DNA of 64,000 nt from Meandrina meandrites (taxonomy: Eukaryota; Cnidaria; Anthozoa; Scleractinia; Meandrinidae). Both the position numbers and the translations under genes were made by a program. Positions 9,420 through 22,915 of the stretch are shown here, piece after piece (positions within the stretch are counted from its first letter, which is position 1; each line of letters begins with the position of its first letter). Location of the stretch: NCBI GenBank assembly GCA_963693305.1, contig OY855908.1, positions 6,536,001-6,600,000 on the forward strand. The letters run 5' to 3'. The notes below the pieces were generated by a model. That model searched no databases. It worked only from the letters and a program-made list of their open reading frames with translations, and was not told the DNA's origin.

Positions 9420-10700
9420 GTAAGCATTAATATAAATTACACTCACAAAGGTAATGGTGAACAGAAAAAAAAAATTGTATTTGATTTATATTCCTTATGA
9501 GGTGATTCAAATTAAATTGAATACGTGCGCCATTTTGAATAATCAAATCGTACCGGATTCAAAACTGGTTTGACTAGTTTGACCGTGCTCCCTGACTGGT
9601 TCTCAGTCATGCCTTTGTTCTTCTTCTATATAAGTGCGACACTACCCGGATGGTTGGGCGGCTCATTAACTCCATTGCAACACATACATCTCTCCTAAAA
9701 ACTCATGTAATATTCAACAATAAATACTCAAAACAATACCATGCATAAATAAAACTTCCATAGTCTCCCTCATATACCTACTTCATAAGCATCTCATTAA
9801 ATAACTTCATGAACCTACGTGACACCCATCTCATTAAACCAGTTCATGAACCTACGTACCACGCATCTTATTAAACCAGTTCTGGATATTCAGAGCTCAT
9901 TAACTCAGGCCTGTTGAATTCATGAATAATTTCGTCTATCCTTTCCCGGTATACTACTTTTAGTGTTAATGTCGGCAGAAGCGACGGTCATTAATTTAAT
10001 TTGTTTCCTCTTCTGCGAGTATTTCTTGTGGGTTTAGGTAATCGAAGTGAAATCTTTGGCTATTTCATCGGAGTGAGTTCAAAGATTTGAAAGGAAATGA
10101 AATATTTGCTTAAGTAAACATTTGAGCGTGCCCGAACGTGCAGGGGTTACGTCATTAGGAGGGAAAACCCCCCAAGCTAAAGATAGCAGGGGACAACGTA
10201 AACCTCGGATTGTGTGACTAACGTGACTACTTTTCTAGTCCTTTACTCATAATGCAAACAGATTAAATTTAACCGTGACTTTTGAGAAAGAAAGCTGTTA
10301 ATTAGCCAAAAATATAAGCGCGGTTTTAAGTTGCTATAGCAACTTCTTGTTTAGGCGAAATTTGTTTTGAACTCGATGTTGCTTTCTTCCAGTATATGAC
10401 AGTTTACATCACCAAATTAACCTCTCGACATCTTGACCTCTCGAGCAACGATAATGCATGATGGTGACGGTGTACTAAAATCTCAATTACTTTCAGCTGG
10501 ATAAAACAGTCCTTTGAATTGCTAATCTAGAACACCATATCACTATTTTTCTAACGATCTTAAAATGACTTTAATGTTGTTGTGAAATGTTTAAAAAGGT
10601 TTTGGGAAATAATCTCTCATGTTTGACATGTCAAAGCGTTTGTTTACATTAGAGGTATAAAATGCGACGATAAGATCAGACATGGCAGGACAGTTTCAGC
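9420..10700. other. Non-coding, no recognised gene
   Basis: Contains short near-duplicates of CATCTCATTAAACCAGTTCA (9780-9900) and a TATATAAG TATA-like string at 9629-9636. No coding potential seen. Confidence 0.5.
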
Positions 10701-10946
10701 TCAAATTTGACTTTTAATGGCTTCTAAAACTTCTGAATGTGTTTTTTGACATACCAGTGGATATTTCTTGAGGTCTAAAACATAAATCGACGGAAATAAA
10801 ATTAGTTTTCGAATTTTATCGGCAAGTTGAAGGTGAGTAGCCTCAAATTCGCCAATAAATCTTCTGTCATTTGAGCTGATCGTATCGCAGATATTTTTTA
10901 TTTTCTCAGCGGGAAGCGTTTCGAGTTCGACCCTGAAACTTGGCAT
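10701..10946 (-). CDS. Hypothetical 81-aa protein
   Basis: Starts at an ATG at 10946 in a good context (TTCACCATGC) and ends in TGA at 10701-10703. Composition is balanced, unlike the low-complexity chance ORFs nearby: many charged residues, two predicted amphipathic helices (LPAEKIKNICDTISS and THLQLADKIRKLILF) and a C-terminal helix (SEVLEAIKSQI). No signal peptide or membrane segment. I do not recognise the family. It may be a complete small gene or the first exon of a longer minus-strand gene; no splice donor is obvious before the stop. Confidence 0.35.
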   Translation of the reverse strand: MPSFRVELETLPAEKIKNICDTISSNDRRFIGEFEATHLQLADKIRKLILFPSIYVLDLKKYPLVCQKTHSEVLEAIKSQI

Positions 10947-13900
10947 GGTGAATGTTTAATAATGATATTTCAGGGCTGTAAAGTAAAATTATCGAAAACT
11001 GAGGTACCAGGGGTATTTTTATGCATGACCTATATTTTGCCGCCATTTTAATCGCTCGTCAAGGAGGTTGATAAAATGGCTCGCAAAATCACAATTTCAA
11101 CAAATTTCGGATATTTTACAAGTTAGGGATGCTTGTTAGTCGTTTTTCCGTCTTTGTGTAAAGTTTGGCGGTAATTGAAGCTATTTCACGAGTTTACCGT
11201 AGCTTCGTCCGTGCACCATATTTCGGGCATTTGATCGGAAGGAAAACCGCACTTTGACCGCGTTTTTAATTTTTCGTGAATTTCTGAAAAATAAAAAATC
11301 GCTGGAACTTTTAAATACGATTTTTAAATATATATCACCAAAGGGTATCTTTGAGCAAAATATGAGCGATTGGCCAAATAGGTCGGTGACGGAGAGTTCT
11401 CGGTCCTAACAGTCAGCAGTTCTTAAAAACGTCCTATTCTTTTCTCTTTCTGTTTTTATTATCTTATCAAAAACATCAAAATTGGGAAGAGAAAGGTAAA
11501 TAATGAAGATTTTTTTCAGCGGTTATTCTACAGCGTAAACTTAACGTGTTTATATATTCGAGATTACACGATGGTATGACAGATTTGCCTATAACCAGTC
11601 GGTGTCTGTTTGATTTCGAATAAATCGCAAATATAATAAAACCATGCTTTTTGCATTATGAAAATAAATGTACCTAGACGGCAAACACTGCGTTGATGAA
11701 ACTACTTCACAATAAAATAATAAGGCAAAAAAATAAGGCATTATTTTTCGGCGGCGTAAAAGTTTGCTGGTTTTCTTCATCGTGATTTCGAGATGCTATT
11801 TTATTTTATTTTATTTACGATCACTCCCATAATAATTTTTGTGTTATTTTCTAGTTTTGCATAAAGCTTCACAAATTTTTTACGTTCACAACATATGCTT
11901 GATATGGTGGCTCATAGGGACAAAACAATTCCACAAATCACAAAACACGTCCACAAATTTTGTATTATATATTATATTTTTTTATTGACCATATTGATTG
12001 GAGCAAAATTCAAGTTTCACTAATTTCTAGCTTTTCTGTTCATCGTTTTCAATCTAAGACCAGCACGTGTATATTTCATATCGACACTGCTGAAAAACTT
12101 GTCAGTCTCCGAAAAAACGTATCGAGACACCTTAAAGATTTTTTGTCCATATATATGGCAAAGCTAGCATAGCTCTTTCAAGAGAAATGAAACAGAAATA
12201 CTGAATAGTTTACAGCCATGTTTTGTGTATTTATACTAAAATCAATGGCGGCCGAAATAGCTTTTCTAAGAAAATGATGTAATACAAGGGGAAAACCCGT
12301 GAATTTCACTGCTGCGCATACAATAAGCATGAACTAATTCATTCAAAACTAATGCTTAAGTTCAATTTTTACTCGCAATCTATAATGTTTTAACGGCGTG
12401 GAAATTAAGGAATAAAAATATCCGTGTCGAGCAAACTGTGTATGGATACGTTTTTTACAAAACTCCAAGATTTTGGTTTCTTTTCGAGATTCTGTACCTC
12501 AAATTAAACAAGACTGCATAAATATTTTAACAGCAATCCCTTCGCCATCGCTTAAAAGCTACCAAAATCGTCCGTTAAAATGAGACGATAGCAGAATTAA
12601 GTTCATGTTCTGATCTTTTTTAGGATATCCACAATCATGAATTGCAGTTCTCTTTTTCTCCCAACGAGTAGACCTATTGCGCCGTTTAACTCATAGAAAG
12701 TGCGGTCTATTTCCTTAATAGCTTCTGCCCAAATCACACAACAACGTGCAAACAAAACGAAAAATATAACTTACAAGTTCCTTTTATGGTCTCTGTCTGT
12801 TACTGTTGCGATATTTCAACTTTCAGTTACTTGAACTTTGATTTACCTTCATAGCTGTATTCTCGTCGACTGTTTCTTCGGATCATTCAATGACGCACTA
12901 AAGCTAGAAACTATACCACGTGACTCTCGCACGAGTTTTGGCAACTCTGAGGTCATTAGAAAACGACAGGGATGCCCGTAGAAAATTTTTAATAAAAAAC
13001 TAAAGGGAACCAGAACCTCGATTAGGGGACGTGGCCCAAATAAATGTCACCCCTAAGGAGATCAATTAATCCCTAAAAGGTACTACAAAAATTCAGCAGC
13101 GGTCATTTTATAATTTAGCAGCATTAGCGGTTACCAGTCTAATCGTCAAATTTTAACCCTTAAAAGCTGCGAAGAGCAGATGCGTCATTTTCATAGGAAA
13201 GCCTTCCCCACCCCCCCCCCCCCCCACCCCCAATGAATTTTTCAATTAATCCGTTTTCACCGCGCTTTTTTTCCTCGAAAGTGCATGATTTTCATAACGT
13301 TTCATTTAATTTATTGAAGGACGGCGACATAATAAAAAGATAATAGGAGAGTATTTTATGTTCGTGAAGATGCTTTACAAAAAGTCAGTTTGAATTTTAA
13401 CTGCATTCGATGGAGAGGAAAGAGAATCGAGTATTCGCGTTTCTTTTTTTTTTTGTTTTTTTTTTTTGTTTTTCAACTTACATTTATTGTTCCCCAGGAT
13501 GTTTTAAATCGCATGTTTTTAGGGATAAGAGACAGCTGGCTGTTTCCAGGAAATCAGCAAAGAAAATACTGTAAAAATACTGCGGTTCGCTTGGATCTAT
13601 AATTGTAGTTTCTAGATTCTTTTAAAACTACTTGTGAAATTCAAGAGAAAAAGAGAAAACCACAAACAGTACTTGACAGCCCAAATAGATGGCGTCGAGA
13701 TCGTAACATCGGCTGAATTATACAACGAGAATGCAGACTAAAATTGCAGTTTTTCCTAGTTTAAAGACAACGCTGCCGTACGACAAATATCATTTTCAAA
13801 TATCGATTTGCATTTTAAACAGTACGTAACTGTTTAAACAAGCAAGCAACCGTGGACGATGATACTACTGGTACACGTTGGATCAATAGTGATCTAATTG

Positions 13901-13949
13901 GTTTAAAACATAAAATGAAGAATACAAAAAAGGAGAGACCGATACAACG
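10947..13949. other. Non-coding host DNA
   Basis: AT-rich with a C-run at 13207-13224 and T-runs near 13443-13470. Open frames here are short and low-complexity. No gene or mobile element was recognised. Confidence 0.5.
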
Positions 13950-14700
13950 TAGAAAGATTTTAATTTTAGTGTACTAGATTTTGGCTGGCCAAACCAGCCT
14001 TCTTCAGGTACAATGGGAGTTTACATTGGAAGGGTTGTTTTATATGCGGTGATTGTGGTATTTTGCGTAATACCGGAAATACGTGAAATTGACAGTGTAA
14101 AGTAAACTAAAAATAAAGTAAAATAAAATAAAGTAGTAAAATAGCTGATAAAACAGTACAGAAAAATAAACTACAGGGACTGGTGAGACCCTTTTAAAGT
14201 GGTAGGGCTAAAAATTCTGGCCAAGACACACAAGCAATTAGGGTAAAAGTAGAAGCATTTTGTTACCTCAAGTGGTACAATTCATACATTATTTCTGGCA
14301 TCTGGAGCCCTAAAAAATCAACCAAAGCAAAAAAGTGGTAGGGCTATAGCCCTACCAGCCCCTCCCCCTCCGCGGTCCCTGAACTAGTATGTTTCTTCGC
14401 GGATGTTAAGATCGTGAGGACCAATTTTCCTCCCTTTTAAAATAAGAAAGGCTTCCCTGGCCTTACGGAGTGAGTCCCTGTTGGAAAAGATTTTTTCGAT
14501 GGGGATTAATTGCATGTCGTTAGCAGTGTGGTTAGGAGAGGAAAGGAAATGTTCTGCGACTTTAGTAGGTTTAGATTTAGTGTTAGGGTTATCTATGTTT
14601 CTCCTATGTATTGTATTACTTTTTCTTGTACGTTGCACACTTTGTTGCGTACATTACTCTCTCATTTTTTTATTGGTATGGTTTAAGCGTGCGTATGTAA
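13950..14700 (-). mobile_element. Penelope-like retroelement 3' end with GIY-YIG remnant
   Basis: On the minus strand a YIGET motif (about 14607-14593) of the GIY-YIG endonuclease is followed, after a stop and a frame change, by VAEHFLSSPNHTANDMQLIPIEKI and a conserved-looking end KGRKIGPHDLNIREETY. This is the usual C-terminal order of Penelope-like elements. Further downstream the phrase around 13970-14005 (CTGAAGAAGGCTGGTTTGGC on the minus strand) is the typical 3' segment of such elements. The reverse transcriptase part is missing, so this is a decayed 5'-truncated copy. Family assignment rests on recognised motif order. Confidence 0.65.
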
Positions 14701-17700
14701 TTCAATTTTCCTAGACTCTCTCTACTTGCGCCTGGGTTCCATTCCTTTTATTCTATATAAGGCGCTAAGGGAAGCTTTCAGAGACTGGATTAACAAAACC
14801 GAGCGACTTTTTAATAAGTATGAAAACTCTTGAAAGGTTTGGAAAATTTGAAAGAGTTGTAGAAACACTCACTTGCGGTTAGTGTTTCTACAGCATTCTC
14901 GTTCTCCCAAAAACTTCACTCCTGTTTCGATATGACTAGATAACAACAGGGATTTTTTTTTCTATTTGTTAAACAATGTACATCACGGCAATGTTGTTGC
15001 TTGAAGAACAAAAAAAGTGGAGAACGCATGGGTGAAATCGGTGACAAGTCTTTTTTCTTATCGACGCAGATAATGAAAATCGTAGGGTTTGGTTCTCTTG
15101 AATCCAAAACTTTAAGTAAAAGAGGCTTACAAATCTTTGTTAAGAACGATAGAAAAAATACAAGTTCATGGTACACTTAAGGTAAGGAGCTTCGATAACA
15201 AGGAATGACATCAGTCATATTTTTACACCATCCCAATAAGTACCTTTTATTTCCTATTAATCAAATTCCAAGAACAAAAATATACCGTAACAAAAACAAA
15301 ATATCTATTGCTGACGATATTTCTAACAAAACATGTCTGATATTGTAGGTTTTTTAACGGTAAAAGCAAAGTACTTTTAATCAGCTGTTTTAGCTGTTGT
15401 GGTCGATTGACAACTGTAAGTATCCAAGGCTAGGCCAGTTGTGCCTTTTTTTTATTTTCAAATTTCTCGTTAATAAGAGCTATTGGTTCCTCGACGAGGT
15501 ATAAAACAAAGACTTCATAAAAACACTGCAACCGGTCGTATAGTGCAATGTTTTTCGCCCTCTGAAAACTAAGACCAATTATTATTTTTCTAGCAAATCT
15601 TTTGAATATATAAGGATGTACGAATAAGCCTATATATAATTGATTAAAAAAGGGTCTGAGTCATTAATTTTGGCATTAACTGTGATTGAGTAGCTTTTTC
15701 ATTTGCAAGATGCGGTCTTGCACTTCCGATTCTAGCAAACTAAACACATCATAAGGTATCTGTCGCATGACAACAAGGACCTCTAGATCCAATGGGTATC
15801 GTGAAAGCAATTTGTTGAATGAAAATACATAATATTTGTTGCAAGTAACACTGTTTGCATTGTTTTCTTACTGTTGACACTATTTTAAGTGGTAACGTTA
15901 CTACCGGCGATCAATAACCACCATGGCAATCACAAACTTTGCATACTGCCTCTGTCCTGTTGATTCTCTCCTGGCCTATATGAACACTTGTGCTCTAAGT
16001 GTATGAGTAGGGGCTGGGACTTGAAATGAAAGATCAACCTCAGGATTTTCGTTTGCTTTGTCGGCTACTTGCTTGTTAACTTCCGTCAGCATGTCAAGTA
16101 AGTGGTGATGACGGTGGTACCTTCGGATAACATCCACCAATACCTGATAACATTAAAGCAAAATTATAATTGTCACATAGCGCTTCCTTTCCCAGCGAAG
16201 GCGCGCGCAACAGTTCATTATCACATTTGTCCATAAGCTTCTAACATTGCAAAATCTGTGACATGAGAGGATAAATAGTATCTGGCTGAAAGTGACGTGA
16301 TGCTGTCTACGCTGGCCGGTTTTCGCAACGTTTGTTTTGTTCTGGTCCAAGCGAATGTCTGCTTGTTTTGCGAAGATATCCCGCGAAGAAACTTCTAACC
16401 CTATTGAAAATAAACAGTATGCAGCTACCCCAAAATAGGGCTTCCTAATTTGAAAATTCAAAGCGTTGCAATGTTAAAATGTTCACTCGGCACGAGTCAT
16501 TAAGAGCCAATGTTACCAACGGTCAGACAAAAGACAGCAAGTGTCGAAAAATGGATTTCGCTTATATTCTTACCATAGGTAGGTCTTTGTGAGAAACAAA
16601 TACCAGCATACTTAGCTTGGCTGAATATCGATTTGTTTTCGAGAAAATCGATAATCCTTGAAAATCGCCATATTGCCACTTTCGGAGCTCAAAATTTATG
16701 CCGAGTTTCGTAGCTTCGCGTGAAAAAATAAAGCACTCTGGAAGGAAAATACCTGCCAAATGTTGTAGAATGACATCAAATAAGTACGTGGAAAGCAATT
16801 TTAGTCCTTCGTGTCCTTTTATTTACAAAATATAATTAAATTTATTTGACAACCTTTTAATAGGGTTCAAAATTGGTCAAACTTATCGTCTAATTTAAGT
16901 ATGTGCGAAGCGAAATAATTGCTCAAAAATTCGGTATTTGCAAGTCAAAGGACTGTTCTTTACGACTTTAGAAGGATTAGCTGGGGAAATGATTTCGTGC
17001 GATGTTTTCGAATTTCGAAGTTGCCTAAAATTCGTCAATTAGTAATCGTGGAGATACCGCCGTTTATCTAAACATTTCACGCAAAGGTTGAATTCTTCCC
17101 GACGCGAACTTAACTGTGTCTAATAAAAACGTAGACATGCTTACCTTGATGTTGCTGAAGCATTTTAAGCGTTGTATTCTTCATTCACGATAAAACCCAA
17201 GCTCGCGGTGAAGTTAGTTAAACGATTTTCCTGACGCCATGTGTCATTAATTTCCTCGTCTTGAAGTGTCATCTCTCTTTCATTCGTTTTTGAAAACACT
17301 CCAGTCTCAAGTGATCAACGTAACAGCCATGCATAGTATTTTTGCTTTAAATCAGCTTCGAACTGAGAAGCAGAGGAAGATAAACCGGTTCAGGAGACAA
17401 ACCGTCATTTCAAAAACCGCCATTTGTCCCGTGGCAGCTAATTTATTCACAAAGACAATTTCACCTGAAATTGACAACCACTGCCGTGACAAGGTAAGAA
17501 GCAAGCACCGTACCTTTTTGGTATCTGGTTAAGGTATTTTGTTGTTGTTATTTAAATTTGAGCTTAAAATTACACACAGTTGGACTGACCAGAAAAAGAA
17601 ATTTAAGTCAGTTCAAATAGACCATCGTTTGCAAAATGGTTGCGTGTAAACGCCTTTTACTTCCGTGCCGGAAGTGCTTCGCTTTTCCTTATTCAATTCA

Positions 17701-18480
17701 TATCGTTATTTTCCAAGATCTTCCTTTTTAGATTAAAGCAACAAAGAGATAAAAAAGCTTTATTGCTGCCGTTTGATCACTCTACAGTCAATATTCAAGA
17801 ATCATCCCGTGGAGTCCAGCCTGAGTTTCAATAGGGGGGATGCGGTGGGAGGGTACCCAACATCAACACCCTGGTCATTAGCCTTGCAATTCAGTGAGGC
17901 ACCATAGATGCGAAACACTTTAAATAACGAATACTTGTAGTCTGTGAGTCGGGAGTTGACATATTTCACGTTAGACGGATTGTCACTGACTCTTTTTACA
18001 TTGTTTCGTAGACGTTTCGGCTATAAATACTTAAGCCTAATAAATGCGAGTTCGTTGTTATACGCTATTTGAATGTATCGCGAGGGTTGCGCGGGTGACC
18101 ATATATAAGCGCTAATGGGGATACGAAATTGGTTCAAGTCCTGAGAAGGGCAATGCATGTGTTAAGTCGTAACAGCGATATTTTTCACTTCAACAACAAC
18201 TGTGGCAAACATAAGTGCAAAACGACAAGACGATGACCTTGTATGCAACAAGGTTAGAGCATGGTGCTGGTGTTGCTCGGGAAGTCGCTGGGAACGTTTC
18301 CAGTAAGATATTTTAGATCCTGCCTGATATGCGAGACTTTTGCAACTCACTGGAAATGGATGTGTTCACTCTTTCAGGGAAGCGAAAGCAACCATTAATT
18401 CAGCTACAAGACACTGACAAGAGAATTTTGTAGTCAGATGTAGTCAGTGCAAAGGAAATAAATGAGGTAAATTCAGGCCC
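14701..18480. other. Non-coding host DNA
   Basis: No gene could be supported. TATATAAG-GCGC-like strings occur at 14754 and 18103. A plus-strand open stretch at 17266-17490 ending at a GTAAGA donor is a weak exon candidate only. Confidence 0.45.
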
Positions 18481-18665
18481 TTAGGGTGGATTCTGTTGAG
18501 GGGGGTTCTTTTATGTTTTGGGAGGTATTTTAGCGCCGGAGGCGCTTGCACGAGTTCCGAAAGAACGAGCCTCTCGGGGGTCTTCGTGCTTGCCCTCCCA
18601 GAAAATTTTGCAAATTTGGGTTCTCTCAAGTGCCATTTCCTGCATTTTGACATCATTTCTGAGGT
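18481..18665 (-). mobile_element. Transposon relic related to the element at 22330
   Basis: On the minus strand it reads TGGCACTTGAGAGAACCCAA, then AAAATTTTCTGGGAGGG and GCGCCTCCGGCGC. The plus-strand piece at 22750-22850 has the same order: TGGCATTTCCGAGACCC, AAAATTTTCTGGGGGG and GCGCCTTCGGCGC. It is a diverged, end-truncated copy of the same family; terminal repeats were not found here. Confidence 0.5.
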
Positions 18666-21422
18666 GGGATGCATTTTCATCTACATTTATTAAGTTGATA
18701 AAATCTTGTAAGACATCACATCAACTATAAATAAAAGCCAAAATAAATACAAAATATGTCCAGATGCATAAATTACAGAAAAGTGATATGTCAAAATAGC
18801 AGGATTAATTAAATAATAATTCTTAATTGTTAATATTTGCCTTCAATATTAGCTCTTTGGAAAGTAATTTTCATTCTAAAAAAATTCTGAAATGTTCAGA
18901 AATGAGTGTGTGCGTTCAGACAGTTTTAAAAACACAATTATTAAAATAACATGCAGGGTGGATGAGTGGACAAGAAATCGAAAGAATGATGAATTATGAT
19001 GAATTATTTGAAAACGATTAACCAATCCTAAAGATTAGAACTTCTCACTATAGAGCCAAACTGTTGCGGCTTTCTCCTATGATCCTGGCAAGGAAGGTAG
19101 TCGTCCGTGTAATCGGCCGGTCACAGTCTTTTGATTGTTTCGTGTAAATTTTTTATCTTTTCAACCCCTCCCCTCCCCCCACCGTACGGGATTGGAATCA
19201 GATTCCCAAGCAGGCCTTTGTACCTGAGGAGTATAATATTTGGTTGGTGATTGACCTTAGTGAAATCAGTGCAAGAATTAGCACAAAAGACGTCTATCTA
19301 TGTAATGAGCAATGCCAAGGAACCAAAACGCGTTTGGTTATAAATGATGGCATTTTGTTGTCGAGTTTTTGTATTTATGCTAATGATTATGTCAGTCGTG
19401 AAGTAAGCAAAACCTATTTAATATGCCGGCCCACCTGATCGGAACAGCTATAGCCCAGATCATTATTTCCTGTGATACCAAAAGAAAGACTACCGTTTTA
19501 CTAGCTACTTTGGCAAAGGTGTGTAATATAATGCTAGTAGCGGGGTAAAAATACTAAGTTGAGGTATTCTAGAGTAAAACGTCGTTGCGTTTTTTGAAAC
19601 GTCGTGTGAATATAGAATGGTATTTATTTGCACATGCCTGAGCTGGCGTCACCACACGTCCAGCGAGTGGGGGTATTTAATGACATTCAATGTTCACGTT
19701 TCCCCATTCTCTGGGTGAGGTATAATATGGAATCGTTGACTCACTTAAATCCGTTTTACAGCGGGTGATTATGACCACTATGGGTATTTGTTTTGCTGAC
19801 AGCCTAGAACAAATCAACGTGCTATGAAATGTGAAATGAAACTTGCCGTGACTAATACAGTCTTTTTAGGTAATTGTTGTCTAAACGTTATGTCAACGCA
19901 ATACTATTTTCGTAAGTGAGGAGGCGAGGCAACTACCGCACACCGCAGCTCAGGCGGGGACACCTTCCCCACCGCTAACCACCTCCCCCCCCCCCCCAGA
20001 TTCGATCTTATTCAGGCTGGATTCTACAGGATGATCCTTGAGTATTGACGGACGGCCGATCTGACGGCAACAATAAGACTTTTATTTTATCTCTTTTTGC
20101 GTTTCAACTTAAAAAGGAAGTGCCATGATATGAATTTTAAAAGTGAGGAAAAGCGAAGCAACATGAAACTCGAAAATAGCGTTGGATCTCTCATCTCTCT
20201 CACTCGTTAACAGCTAATTTTTTTCAGTGTCAACACATATCCCCTAAACAACCTTTATTTTGCTCATATAATACATATCGAAAATTCCTTCTCTCTGGTT
20301 ATCCTCTTGTTGCATGATATTTGAATTTAAGTAACTGGAGTAGGACCGTCAAGGAGCTCCCTTTGTCTTCCAAATCAAGAATACATAACAAAATATTAAA
20401 AGTCTTTATTTTTATTTAGTTAACAACATTATTTACTACACAGCTCGTATTAAAATAGCACATTGACAAATCATAACTGACTATCTAAAACTCATAGTTC
20501 AAGATTGGAAAGTTAACGGGCCGAGAACTGCTCGAACTAGACATTCGAAATACATTCAATAGTTGAACAAGCGATAGAACGTTCAAAGCCTTTACGTGTC
20601 GCACATGAAAAAAATTGTCATGTGAAGCATACACTTTCCTGTCCGTATTCTGTTGTTTTCATGGTCAAAAATCCTATCCTATTTCGAGGTATACTAACCA
20701 CTTAGCGTTATATCGTTGTAACATTTCTTATCGATACTGCTAGAGGGTAACTAGAGTTCCTAGCTCTAAAGTGTTTTGGTCATATACATCATTACATGAA
20801 CAGTGCATTAGCGATTAAGTAACCCACTAGTGTCGCATATTTCTAATCCCCGCCAAAAGTAAAATAACAAAATACACAGGACAAATATGAAGGCCTCGCG
20901 GACATATTTCCATACAAAGCAGTTGTCGTTACATTAAGTAACAAAGTGAACAAGTGTCGTTGTTTTCAATATGAAGACAAAACGTAGCAGGAAAGAGAGT
21001 ACCCGAATCAATACATATATAATGTATGGAAGCTAAAATATGGAAGCTACGTATATATAAAACAGAAAAAGAATTTATTCTCTTATGTTTATTAGCATAA
21101 TGAAATTCCTTTTCGAGTTCCACGTCATCTAAAAATAATGTACCTATACATAGTTTACTGCTCGGGCATATAACTATATACATATTATGCTTATGTGTAT
21201 TACTATCTATTTCTGTGTAAAATTGCGATAAAACAAAGGAAATAATGGAGCTGTGCACTTCTTCTTTCCTCTGCATCATTCAGAAAATATACGAAATACG
21301 TTGACTACTGCATATAATTTAATTTCGTGATTTGTCAGTATCCCGCAGATCAATTGTATATAATTACAACTGCCGCTACCTTCGTTCATCTGCAAATTTT
21401 GCTCAACCTATCCTCTTCCATA
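18666..21422. other. Non-coding, partly 3' region of the death-domain gene
   Basis: AT-rich. It has a C-run at about 19985-19998. The part next to 21423 lies downstream of a minus-strand stop codon and may be 3' UTR. Longer open frames here (for example 20929-21279) are AT-rich and low in coding quality. Confidence 0.45.
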
Positions 21423-21616
21423 TTACATTATGTCTGCAATAGCTGGAAGCTCGCATCCGACTAACGTGTCATAGATTTCTCCCACGCTCAAGTGGCGGTG
21501 ATTTCCAACAATACCCAAAACAACGTCGCACGGGTTTCTGACTCTCTTGTCAAGAAAGTCGATATCGATTTGAGACAAGCCTAACCGTTCTGCCAACAGT
21601 TTCCACTCGTCTCTAC
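21423..21616 (-). CDS. Terminal exon: death domain
   Basis: Acceptor CTGTTTTAG ends at 21617; stop TAA at 21423-21425. It enters in phase 1, which matches the donor of the exon at 27960-27720. The encoded 63 residues show a death-domain pattern: RDEWKLLAERLGLSQIDIDF (helices 1-2 with the conserved Trp and LAxxLGL), then ILGIVGNHRH-like helix 5 and VGEIYDTLVGCEL (helix 6). Death domains mediate homotypic assembly of apoptosis or innate-immune complexes. The exon lies 6 kb from its partner, and the intervening intron holds a LINE and a MITE. Assignment of the fold is good; the gene name is unknown. Confidence 0.75.
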
Positions 21617-21715
21617 CTAAAACAGAAAATGTAAATACAACTTCTTCAATTTTTTTTGTAAAGTGAAGAAATCATCGTCGCAGTTGTCTTTCCGAATAAA
21701 GCGATTATCGAGAAG

Positions 21716-21780
21716 CCAAAAAGAAAACGTGATTCGAACGCGTGACTTCCGCGATTGAGGTGCGATGCTCTGCTTTGAAG
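21716..21780 (-). repeat. tRNA-derived SINE remnant
   Basis: On the minus strand AGAGCATCGCACCTCAATCG and CGCGTTCGAATCACG resemble the A-box end and the B box of the tRNA-like segment at 56635-56702. It is a diverged fragment of the same SINE family. Confidence 0.55.
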
Positions 21781-21948
21781 CCACACATTATATTATATTA
21801 GAAATAATTGCCACTGGGACATTTTTCTTAATTAAGTTATTTTGTAGTTAACGTAATTAATTTAGTTGATCTGTAGACAATGTATTGTAAAGTAATTTGA
21901 CATGACTCTTAGGAAGAGCATTGTTTTGGTTAGGAGATCGTGTTAAAA

Positions 21949-21950
<2 letters not shown>

Positions 21951-22008
<58 letters not shown>
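21951..22008 (+). repeat. (GAT)n microsatellite
   Basis: About 19 uninterrupted GAT units. Confidence 0.95.
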
Positions 22009-22329
22009 TTTGAATAAGGTCAATTGTGAGCTCATATTGTTCCCGTGATAGTGATAAAATGACAAATGAAGTCTACGGATCTATCATCTATTAGAATTGC
22101 AGGAAAAAAGATGTAAGGGTTTGCAATTCTAAAAGCAATTGTACTGAGAAACCTGAAAGGAAAATCAGAGATTCAACGAGGTTTAAACCCATTCCTCTCC
22201 CCCCCCCCCCCCCCCCAATTAAAATTGAGATACCACTGAGCTACAAAGCAATTGATGAGTCAATTGTGAGTCTGTTCCCGTAAAACTAGCGATAGAATGA
22301 CAAAATAAATTAAGTATATCAAGATGAGG

Positions 22330-22910
22330 CAGGGGCGTAGCGTCCATATACGCACGTACGCCCGTGCGTACAGCTGACATCTGAGAAATTTTTTTTTCTT
22401 TTTGGAATTGCCTAAAAACGTTTTTCTCATTAAATTTGCTGGCTGATAATTTTATATGTGGGCGTTTTTTATTATTTCCGTTTATCCAAGCATTAATCAT
22501 TCAGTGCTGGCCACTAATGGCAAGATGCATTTGAGTAGTAAGAACGAGGATATTGACAGTTTGGTAACGGAGTTTGCCCGTCTTAAGGGTCGACGCCTCG
22601 CCCTTTGCTTGTGGCCTGTCTCCGTTGTTTTTGTATTTTTTTTTTTCATAACACTGTAGCTTGCAGAAAACAATAGAGAAATGGTTAAAATAAACAACTT
22701 TCTACTGCATTTTTGCGGCATTATTTATTGAAAATGCCCCGCAGAAAAACCAGGAGATGGCATTTCCGAGACCCTAAATTTCAAAATTTTCTGGGGGGGG
22801 GGGGGGGGGGGGGGGCATGCCCCCAGGCCCCCCTAGTTGCAAGCGCCTTCGGCGCTTGGAAAAAATTCCTTATCGTGCGTACATCTTCAAAAACCCACGC
22901 TACGCCCCTG
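22330..22910. mobile_element. Non-autonomous DNA transposon, hAT5-like
   Basis: Ends are 14-bp inverted repeats (CAGGGGCGTAGCGT at the left, its complement at the right). They are flanked by a perfect 5-bp direct repeat TGAGG (22325-22329 and 22911-22915). CAGGG-type ends are usual for hAT elements, and 5-bp target duplications are described for the hAT5 group. The 581-bp interior has no transposase, a G-run of about 23 at 22794-22815, and a GCGCCTTCGGCGC hairpin. It lies within the intron of the death-domain gene. Confidence 0.75.
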
Positions 22911-22915
22911 TGAGG

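Noticed and set aside
17266..17490. Plus-strand exon ending at a GTAAGA donor
   Set aside because: Only the donor is good; no matching exon in phase was found nearby.
20929..21279. 116-aa minus-strand ORF
   Set aside because: AT-driven composition, located just after the stop of the death-domain exon, no start context or domain.
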